Origin: Gemmatimonadota bacterium
Lineage (GTDB): Bacteria > Gemmatimonadota > Gemmatimonadetes > Longimicrobiales > Gaopeijiaceae
Reading direction: 5' to 3'
Assembly (NCBI GenBank): GCA_022822445.1
Contig: JAJEBR010000024.1
Span: forward strand, 118,652-182,651
Length of the DNA stretch: 64,000 nucleotides
A program made the translations under genes and the position numbers. Positions 16,910 through 23,618 of this stretch are shown piece by piece. Positions within the stretch are counted from its first letter, which is position 1, and each line of letters opens with the position of its first letter. The notes beneath the pieces were generated by a model. That model saw only the letters and a list, made by a program, of their open reading frames with translations. It ran no database searches and was not told the DNA's origin.

Positions 16910-18970
16910 ATGACCAGACACGCCGCGCGGTGCGCGCTGATTCTTTTCGCAGCCGCACTGCCCGGGGGCACCGCCACCCCCCAGCCCCCCGACCCCATCG
17001 TACGGCTCGAAGCCGCGCCCCCCGAAATCGCCATGCGGGTCGGCGACGACGTGCAGGTCACGGTGACCGGGATCACGCGCTCCGGCTCGCGCGTCGAGGC
17101 CCCCCCCATACGGCTTGTCGGTCCCCGCGACGGCCTGCGCGTCCTCGACGGCACCGTAACCGCCCTCGCGGCCGGCGAGTTCGCGCTCATCGCGACCCTC
17201 ATCCGGCAGGACCCCCCGCCCGGCTCCGATCCCGTCACGCTCCGCGTCCCGGTATCGATCGGCTGGCCCCCCATCGCGCGGGTCGCGGTCTCTCCCGTCA
17301 CCGGCCACCGCCTCCTGGCGGGCACCACCATCCGGCTGCGCGCCCGCGCCGAGCACGCCGACGGCTCCGCCCGGCCCGACCTCGAGCCGGCGTGGCGCAG
17401 CGGCTCCCCGGACGTCGCCACCGTCGACCGCTTCGGGCGCGTCACGGCCCACGCCCCCGGCACGGCCACCATCACCGCCACCGTCGACGGCGTGGACGGC
17501 ACCCTCACCCTCACCGCCGACCCCTTCACCGGCTCCACGCTCGCCATCACCGGCGGCGTCTCCCGCGCCCGCACCGGCGACGTCATCGAATTCGGCGCGG
17601 AGGTGCGCGGCCCCGACGGCGAGCCCGTCGGCGGCGTCCCCGTCGAGTGGTCCCACGGCTGGGAGGAGCCGGAGGGAATCCTCGCGCCGTCCGCGCCCGC
17701 GCAGATGCAGGGCGGCCGCTTCGTCGCCGACGTGCCGGGCATCTACACCGTGATCGCCGACGCGGGGCCGCTCACGGCGCGCACCTCCTTCCGCGTCGTC
17801 CAGCGCGACGTCATCCAGCAGATCGAGATCCACGGCCACGGCCGCGAGCAGCGCGTCCGCACCACCGACTTCTGGGTCTTCGAGGGCGTGGACGGCCGCG
17901 ACTACGCGCTCACCGGCGCCAAGCGCTCCGACGGCTACGGCTTCGTCTGGGACGTCACCGAGCCCGGCAACATCGTCAAGACCGATTCGATCCAGGTCGA
18001 CGCCCGCTCCGTCAACGACATGAAGGTGTCGCCGGACGCGCGCTACGCCACCATGACCCGCGAGGGCGCTTCGGACCGCCGCAACGGCGTCGTCATCCTC
18101 GACCTCGCCGACCCCGCGCACCCGAAGATCGCGTCGGAAGTCACCGACTACGGGCTCACCGGCGGCGTCCACAACGCGTTTCCCACCGACGAGCACGTCT
18201 TCGCGCTGGCCGGGGGCGACAAGTACGTGATCCTGGACGTCAGCGACATCTACAACCCGCGCTACGTGGGCGAGTACAACCACCCGGACAGCCGCCTCCA
18301 CGACGTGTGGGTCCTCGACGGGCTCGCCTACTCGGCCGAGTGGCAGAACGGGCTGGTCGTGGTGGACGTGGGCGACGGGCGCTGGGGCGGATCGCCCGAG
18401 AACCCCGTCTTCGTGAGCAGCCTCCCGGTCCCGACGGGCGGCACGCACGCCGTCTTCCCCTACATCTCGCAGTCCACGGGGAAGCACTACGTCTTCGTCG
18501 GCGACGAGATCATGAGCCGGCGCGGGCTGGCGTGGGAGGGGCCCGGCCAGGGCAGGGGGTCCTACCAGCTCCCCTACGACCCCGAGACCGGGATGAACGG
18601 CATCCCGCTGGCGACCCAGGGGTATATCCAGATCATCGACTTCTCGGATCCGGAGTCCCCGGAGATGGTTGCGCGCTACGAGGTGCCCGAATACGGAACC
18701 CACAACATCTGGGTGGAGGACGACGTCCTCTATCAGGCTTACTATGAAGGCGGCGTGCGCATGGTCGACGTTTCCGGCGAGCTGATGGGTAACCTCTACA
18801 CGCAGGGACGAGAGATCGCGGTCTTCAAGGCCTACGATCCGATTGGTTATGTTCCCAATTCACCGATGGCGTGGAGCGCGATGCCCTTCAAGGGCCGCAT
18901 CTTCTTCTCGGACACGAATTCGGGACTGTGGTCGGCGAGGCTGGTGCCGAGGAGCCGGCCGATCAGCTGA
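16910..18970 (+). CDS. Secreted Ig-like/LVIVD-repeat propeller protein
   Basis: 686 aa with a signal peptide (MTRHAARCALILFAAALPGG). The first part has bacterial Ig-like (BIG2-type) repeats, about 30-200, with typical PDVATVDRFGRVTAHAPGTATI wording split across strands, then another Ig-like module to about 300. From about 310 on are LVIVD-type repeats (GVVILDLADPAHPK, YVILDVSDIYNPRY, IQIIDFSDPESPE, VRMVDVSGEL) forming a propeller. Such proteins are extracytoplasmic and often bind partners or substrates. The start at 16910 has GGAAGGACGACG upstream. No catalytic residues are recognisable. Codon use is very GC-rich like its surroundings. Confidence 0.82.
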   Translation: MTRHAARCALILFAAALPGGTATPQPPDPIVRLEAAPPEIAMRVGDDVQVTVTGITRSGSRVEAPPIRLVGPRDGLRVLDGTVTALAAGEFALIATLIRQDPPPGSDPVTLRVPVSIGWPPIARVAVSPVTGHRLLAGTTIRLRARAEHADGSARPDLEPAWRSGSPDVATVDRFGRVTAHAPGTATITATVDGVDGTLTLTADPFTGSTLAITGGVSRARTGDVIEFGAEVRGPDGEPVGGVPVEWSHGWEEPEGILAPSAPAQMQGGRFVADVPGIYTVIADAGPLTARTSFRVVQRDVIQQIEIHGHGREQRVRTTDFWVFEGVDGRDYALTGAKRSDGYGFVWDVTEPGNIVKTDSIQVDARSVNDMKVSPDARYATMTREGASDRRNGVVILDLADPAHPKIASEVTDYGLTGGVHNAFPTDEHVFALAGGDKYVILDVSDIYNPRYVGEYNHPDSRLHDVWVLDGLAYSAEWQNGLVVVDVGDGRWGGSPENPVFVSSLPVPTGGTHAVFPYISQSTGKHYVFVGDEIMSRRGLAWEGPGQGRGSYQLPYDPETGMNGIPLATQGYIQIIDFSDPESPEMVARYEVPEYGTHNIWVEDDVLYQAYYEGGVRMVDVSGELMGNLYTQGREIAVFKAYDPIGYVPNSPMAWSAMPFKGRIFFSDTNSGLWSARLVPRSRPIS

Positions 18971-19118
18971 CGGACGGCTGACGGGCCGGGGCCGCGGGCC
19001 GGGCCGCCGGGACGGGCGGGCCCCACGCCGGTCGGGAGAACACACCAGGGCGGGGAGAGACGGGCGCCGCAGGCGGGAAACCGGCCGGCGGGACGAGCCG
19101 ACAACCGGATGCTGAACA

Positions 19119-19628
19119 ATGGAATCCTACCTGGTCTGGATCGCGATCGCCGTCGTCGTGGTTCTCGCGCTGCTCTTCGTACTCGTGAGCGTCTTCTTCG
19201 GATGGGGGGAGTGGCTGCGCGGGCGGCGCAACATCGACATGTCGCTGGACGCGGGCGTGCGCCACCTCCTCGATGGCTACCTGAACGAGTTCGCGCGCCG
19301 CCTCGGGTGGGACGACGCGTCGACCGAGAAGCTGCGCGCCACGGGCGAAGAGGTGTTGATGTCCCTGGCCGGGTACGATGAAGACGCTGCGGGAATGCGG
19401 CGCCTTCGGGTATCCGTCCGCCAGGAGAAGGGTGCCGCGGTGATGGAATTCCTCGCCGCGCCCCAGGGCACGAACTTCGAGGAACAGCTCAAGCTCCTCG
19501 AACAGCACGCGGTCCCGGTCGAGCAGGAGCTGTCGCTGCGGCTGCTCAAGCACTACGCGTCGTCGGTCCGCCACCGGCACTACCACCTGAACGACCTGGT
19601 GACGGTAAGGGTGGAGCGGGCGAAGTAG
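19119..19628 (+). CDS. Membrane-anchored protein of unknown function
   Basis: 169 aa. One N-terminal transmembrane helix (about 4-28) is followed by a cytoplasmic-looking soluble domain (NIDMSLDAGVRHLLDGYL to the end). The soluble part has a regular helix/strand alternation with a closing RHYHLNDLVTVRVERAK; it faintly resembles degenerate GHKL/HATPase domains found behind some transporters, but no N-, G1- or G2-box is present, so no function is given. ATG 19119; no strong Shine-Dalgarno sequence. Followed at once by a nested hairpin (19633-19681). Confidence 0.65.
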   Translation: MESYLVWIAIAVVVVLALLFVLVSVFFGWGEWLRGRRNIDMSLDAGVRHLLDGYLNEFARRLGWDDASTEKLRATGEEVLMSLAGYDEDAAGMRRLRVSVRQEKGAAVMEFLAAPQGTNFEEQLKLLEQHAVPVEQELSLRLLKHYASSVRHRHYHLNDLVTVRVERAK

Positions 19629-19632
19629 AAGA

Positions 19633-19681
19633 ACTCGGAAGTCAACTCGGAAGAGGCTGCTTCCGAGTCCTGCTTCCGAGT
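19633..19681. terminator. Nested double hairpin
   Basis: Two copies of ACTCGGAAG (19633-19641, 19645-19653) face two copies of CTTCCGAGT (19660-19668, 19673-19681). Either pair can form a 9-bp stem, or both can form alternative structures. It begins 5 bp after the stop at 19628 and lacks a U-tract. Likely a transcript-end or stability element. Confidence 0.55.
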
Positions 19682-19815
19682 CGGGTGGGCGGCCTTTGCC
19701 CGGGCCCCGTCGGCGGCTCTCGTCCGCCGGTGCCCGGCAGGCGGTGAGACGCGAAGCCGGGAAGCGCACAGCTGGAACCCGGGAACCCGATTTCCGGTCC
19801 GGCGTATCCAGCCAC

Positions 19816-21375
19816 ATGGATACTCATCATCAAGGACGTGCGCGGCCGGTCCTCGTCACCGGCGCGAGCGGATACGTCGGCGGACGCCTCGTTCCCGCGC
19901 TGGAGGCGATGGGCGAGCGCGTGCGCTGCCTGGTCCGCACCCCCGAGTACCTGAAGGGCCGCTTCTCGCCCGCCACCGGGATCGTCCGTGGCGACGTACT
20001 CGATCCGCCCTCCCTCCACGCCGCCCTGCAGGGGGTCCACACCGCCTACTACCTGGTTCACTCCATGGCGTCGCGCGGCGACTTCCGGGAGCGGGACCGC
20101 GTCTGCGCGCACAATTTCGCACGCGCGGCGCGGCGGCACGGGGTGCGGCGCGTCATCTACCTGGGGGGACTGGCCGGTTCGGCGGGCGCTCGCCGCCGCC
20201 ACGAGCTCTCGCCCCACATGGCCAGCCGCCAAGAAGTCGGCGACATCCTGGCCCGCGACGGGCTCCCGGTCATCGAGTTCCGCGCCTCGATCATCATCGG
20301 CTCGGGTTCGCTCTCCTTCGAACTGATCCGCGGGCTGGTCAACCGGCTTCCGCTGATGGTCACTCCGCGCTGGGTGCGGACCTCGGCCCAGCCGATCGCG
20401 ATCGGCGATGTCGTCGCCTACCTCGTGCAGGCGTTGAGCGTGCAAGCCGACCGGCACGTCGTCTTCGAGATCGGGGGTCCCCGGCGGGTGACCTACGGCG
20501 AACTCATGCAGGAGTATGCCCGCCGGATCGGCGTGCGGCGGGTCATGGTCCCGGTGCCCTTCCTCAGCCCGCGGCTCTCGAGCCTGTGGCTGGGACTCGT
20601 GACTCCGCTGTACGCGCGCGTGGGCAGGAAGCTGATCGACAGCATGCGCAACGAGTCGGTCGTGCGGGATCCGGCGGCTCTGGCACGGTTCCCGGTGCGC
20701 CCGGTGGGGGTCGGAGAGGCGATTGCCGAGGCGCTCCGCGAGGAGGACCGGGAGATGGCGCGCACCCGTTGGAGTGACGCCGTGTCATCCGGGGTCGGGT
20801 GGCCGCACGCGGGGGGTGACGGTTCGCGCCGGGGTGGCCGGCGCCCCGGCTCGAGACTGGTCGACCGGCAGCAGGCCGTGGTGCCGGCCGCCACGCCCGC
20901 CCGCGCCTTCGGCCCCATCCAGCGCATCGGCGGAAGGCGCGGCTGGTACTTCGGCAACTGGCTCTGGCTGTTGCGGGGGCTGTTGGACCTCGCGCTGGGC
21001 GGTGTCGGGATGCGGAGGGGCCGCCGCCACCCGGTGCATCTCCGGCCGGGCGATCCGCTGGACTTCTGGCGTGTCGAAGCCTTCGAAGCCGGTCGGCTCC
21101 TCCGTCTGCGGGCCGAGATGAAGGTGCCGGGCCGGGCCTGGCTGCAGTTCGAGGTGCGGCCCACGAAGAGGGGGAGCCGGATCACCCAGACGGCAGTCTT
21201 CGATCCACTGGGATTGTGGGGCCTGGTCTACTGGTACGGCCTGTATCCCGTCCACTGGCTGATCTTCCGCGGGATGCTGAAGGGAATCGCGGGGGCGGCG
21301 CGCCGGGAGGTGCTCCGGCACCGGGATCCGGGCGGCCACCGGGCGACGGGGGTCTCCGGACGGGCTGCTGCGTGA
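19816..21375 (+). CDS. NAD(P)-binding SDR protein with DUF2867 C-terminal domain
   Basis: 519 aa. An atypical SDR/NmrA-like Rossmann domain occupies about 10-310, with the nucleotide loop VTGASGYVGGRLV at about 14 and a degraded active site (YYLVHSMASRGDF). The C-terminal part from about 370 (GWYFGNWLWLLRGLLDL to the end) is DUF2867, as in the long YbjT-like proteins. Start ATG 19816 was picked because the Rossmann strand begins a few residues later; the frame is open 40 codons upstream but is Arg-rich. No convincing Shine-Dalgarno sequence. The function of SDR-DUF2867 proteins is not established; a redox or epimerase-like role on a quinone or sugar is possible. Confidence 0.86.
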   Translation: MDTHHQGRARPVLVTGASGYVGGRLVPALEAMGERVRCLVRTPEYLKGRFSPATGIVRGDVLDPPSLHAALQGVHTAYYLVHSMASRGDFRERDRVCAHNFARAARRHGVRRVIYLGGLAGSAGARRRHELSPHMASRQEVGDILARDGLPVIEFRASIIIGSGSLSFELIRGLVNRLPLMVTPRWVRTSAQPIAIGDVVAYLVQALSVQADRHVVFEIGGPRRVTYGELMQEYARRIGVRRVMVPVPFLSPRLSSLWLGLVTPLYARVGRKLIDSMRNESVVRDPAALARFPVRPVGVGEAIAEALREEDREMARTRWSDAVSSGVGWPHAGGDGSRRGGRRPGSRLVDRQQAVVPAATPARAFGPIQRIGGRRGWYFGNWLWLLRGLLDLALGGVGMRRGRRHPVHLRPGDPLDFWRVEAFEAGRLLRLRAEMKVPGRAWLQFEVRPTKRGSRITQTAVFDPLGLWGLVYWYGLYPVHWLIFRGMLKGIAGAARREVLRHRDPGGHRATGVSGRAAA

Positions 21376-21435
21376 TCCCCTGTCGAGACCGTGGATGAAC
21401 CCGCTGGAAATGCCGCGGAAGGTTCGCGCGGGCCG

Positions 21436-22791
21436 CTACCCCAGCGCCCGGGAAATGAACGCGACCGCACGCGGAATCGCTTCGCTGAGCGACAGGAAGT
21501 CGTGCCCGCCCGACTCGTAGATGAAGGCCTCGAAGTCGGGCGGCCCGCGCCCCAGCGCCTCCATCGTGCGGATCAGCGACTCGGCCTGCGAAACGGAGAC
21601 GACGAAGTCGATGGTGCCGTGGTGCACCTGAAGCGGGGGAATGTCGGCCGCGAAGAGGACGGCTGAGCGTCGAACGAGTTCGAGCCGCGCCTCGGAGCGC
21701 GGCATGTCGCCGCGGATGTACGGCTGCACGACGGTCGAGTCCAGATGCGTGACCCCGGTCAGGTCGCGGGGCATCCGCAGCGCGGCCTCGCGCACGATGT
21801 CGCGCACCCATTCGTCGAAGAAGTCGGTGGGGCCGAAGAAGCTGACGATGCGCTCCACCCGCTCGTCGCGGATCCCGGTCAGGAGCGCCACGCCGCCGCC
21901 CCGGCTGCCCCCGAGCAGGTTGTAGCCGCCCGGCTTCGCCTCCGGCGTCGTCTCGAAGGCGACGTTGACGAGCGCGATCACGTCGTCGACGTCGTAGTCC
22001 CAGTGGCTCGAGGTTCCCTCCGAAACCCACTGCATCTCGCCATGGCGGAGCGGCTCGGCGCGGAAGGACGGGAGCACGTAGACGAAGCGGTGGAGGAGAT
22101 CGTCACCCAGGCCCAGCGCGGCGATCTGCACATCGGCCACCGATACGCCGTTCTCGCCGCCGTGCAGGTACACCAGCATCGGCAGGCTTTCGTCCTCGGC
22201 CCCGGCGGGCGTGACGATCGCGCCGTAGTGGCGGTATCCCCCGACCAGGTGCGAGACGATGCGCAGGTTGGCCTCCGATCCCCCCAGCGAGAAATCCTCG
22301 GAGAGCTCGACGCGCACGCCTTCGGCCGGGGCGCTGCGACTCGCCCAGTCGGCGAGCACCACGTCCATCTCGGCCTGGGTGGCCGGCATGAAGAGGAGTT
22401 CGAGTTCGGCCTCGAGGTCCAGTGACTCGGCGGTGGCGCGGGCGCTGGCATTTCCGGATGAGACGGTGAGCGACTGCTCGCCGGGATCGGGGCCGAGGAC
22501 CCAGATCACGGATGCGCGGCCGCCGTCGTCGGTGGCGACGGAGGCAGAATCGGTGTGGCCGCCGGAGGAGGGGGCGAAGGCGATGGCGGCGCCCGGGACG
22601 GGGCGGTTGGCGTCGTCGAGGACCCGGACTGCGACGCGTTCCTCGAGGGGGAGGCCCTGGACGGCGCGCTGGGCGTCGCCGGAGAGGATCTCGATGGTGG
22701 CCGCGACGGGGCCGGGGGTGGTGGTGGAGTCGTCGCCGCAGGCGAGGAGGAGGATGGGGAGGGGGAGCAGGGGGAGGAGCCGCGCCCGCAT
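21436..22791 (-). CDS. Lipoprotein with Ig-like domain and alpha/beta hydrolase domain
   Basis: 451 aa. A signal peptide with lipobox LLLAC (Cys about 18) is followed by a bacterial Ig-like (Big_1) domain (about 30-125) and an esterase/peptidase-type alpha/beta hydrolase (about 180-451). Nucleophile elbow GGSRGGGVAL (Ser about 312), acid in HHGTIDF (about 402) and histidine in GGHDFLSL (about 436) make a complete triad; MLVYLHGGENG gives the oxyanion strand. The start at 22791 matches the signal peptide; the frame runs further upstream but through G-rich noncoding sequence. Probably a surface esterase or dipeptidyl-peptidase-like enzyme. Confidence 0.83.
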   Translation of the reverse strand: MRARLLPLLPLPILLLACGDDSTTTPGPVAATIEILSGDAQRAVQGLPLEERVAVRVLDDANRPVPGAAIAFAPSSGGHTDSASVATDDGGRASVIWVLGPDPGEQSLTVSSGNASARATAESLDLEAELELLFMPATQAEMDVVLADWASRSAPAEGVRVELSEDFSLGGSEANLRIVSHLVGGYRHYGAIVTPAGAEDESLPMLVYLHGGENGVSVADVQIAALGLGDDLLHRFVYVLPSFRAEPLRHGEMQWVSEGTSSHWDYDVDDVIALVNVAFETTPEAKPGGYNLLGGSRGGGVALLTGIRDERVERIVSFFGPTDFFDEWVRDIVREAALRMPRDLTGVTHLDSTVVQPYIRGDMPRSEARLELVRRSAVLFAADIPPLQVHHGTIDFVVSVSQAESLIRTMEALGRGPPDFEAFIYESGGHDFLSLSEAIPRAVAFISRALG

Positions 22792-22800
22792 GGTGGTCAG

Positions 22801-22845
22801 CGCGGGGGTGGGGTGGGGGGGTGGGGTGGGGCGGGGGCGACGCCG
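22801..22845 (+). other. G-tract with G-quadruplex potential
   Basis: Runs of 4-7 G separated by single T or C (five or more runs) directly upstream of the start of the minus-strand Ig-hydrolase gene. The G-rich strand is the template strand of that gene. Structure formation is inferred. Confidence 0.45.
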
Positions 22846-23021
22846 CGCGGAAAGGGGAGTGCGGGCGAGTGAACGTGCCGGGACGCGATGGCGGGCGAGG
22901 CCGCGGCGGCGACGGGGTGGTGCCATGTGTGAGGTGTCTCCGGGTGGGGTGGCGAGACTGCGATGTGACCGAGACCGGCCACCGGGCCAGTCCGAAGCTA
23001 TTACGGGCGGGGTGGGGCGTC

Positions 23022-23591
23022 GATAGCAACCGCAATCCTCTGCTTTTCGGAATGTTGCACCGCATGGAAGCGGTGGAGCACATCGGCTCCGGCATTCGGC
23101 GAATTCACGATCTCTGCCGTGAGTGGGGGGTGCCTGCCCCGTTGTTCGATGTGCCGGAACACTGGCTGACCGTGACCTTTCGGCGTCTCCCGTTGGGAGG
23201 GGACCGTATGGACGAGACCTCCCGGGGTTCGGGCCGGGACCAGGTCGGGACCAGGTCGGGACCAAGTCGGGACCAAGTCGGGATTCTCCGTAAGGCATTG
23301 TCGGAACGCCCAATGACCGAACTCATGGTGGTGCTGGGAAGGACGAACCGCACCAGGTTCAGGGACCAGGTTCTCAGGCCGTTGCTGCATGCCGGATGGA
23401 TTGAGATGACCATCCCCGACAAGCCTGCCAGCAGGAGTCAGAGGTATCGCACTACCGCGGCAGGCAGGAATGTGTTGGCGGCGGTAAAGGGGGGTCGGGA
23501 GATGGGAGGATACCCGATGCCGGGAACACCGGGCCAGGGAGAACCGGGGGTGGTGAGGTCGCCGCGAAGAGAGTGGCCCGATGATGAGTAG
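23022..23591 (+). pseudogene. C-terminal remnant of an ATP-binding transcriptional regulator (COG2865/AlbA_2 type)
   Basis: The segment NRNPLLFGMLHRMEAVEHIG followed by SGIRRIHDLCREWGVPAP matches the end of the HATPase_c_4-like domain of COG2865 regulators. A winged-helix-like part (RTNRTRFRDQVLRPLLHAGW) and tail follow to the stop at 23591. The DNA-binding AlbA_2 part and most of the ATPase domain that should precede are missing; upstream sequence is G-rich noncoding. If translated from ATG 23052 it would give about 179 aa. A linker made of 11-bp tandem repeats lies at 23232-23283. Best read as a decayed gene. Confidence 0.65.
23232..23283 (+). repeat. 11-bp tandem repeat inside the remnant
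   Basis: Four to five units of GGGACCARGTC in direct tandem, encoding a GRDQVGTRSGPSRDQVG-like linker. Such Asp/Gln/Val linkers are common in COG2865 regulators between ATPase and winged helix. Confidence 0.6.
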
Positions 23592-23618
23592 CGAGGTGCC
23601 TGGAGGAAAGGACCGAGC

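Noticed and set aside
23232..23283. Mobile element end or CRISPR-like repeats
   Set aside because: Short 11-bp in-frame repeats forming a known type of linker in COG2865 regulators.
21436..23313. 625-aa start for the Ig-hydrolase lipoprotein
   Set aside because: The extra 174 residues are Pro/Arg-rich translation of a G-rich noncoding tract; the signal peptide and lipobox begin at 22791.
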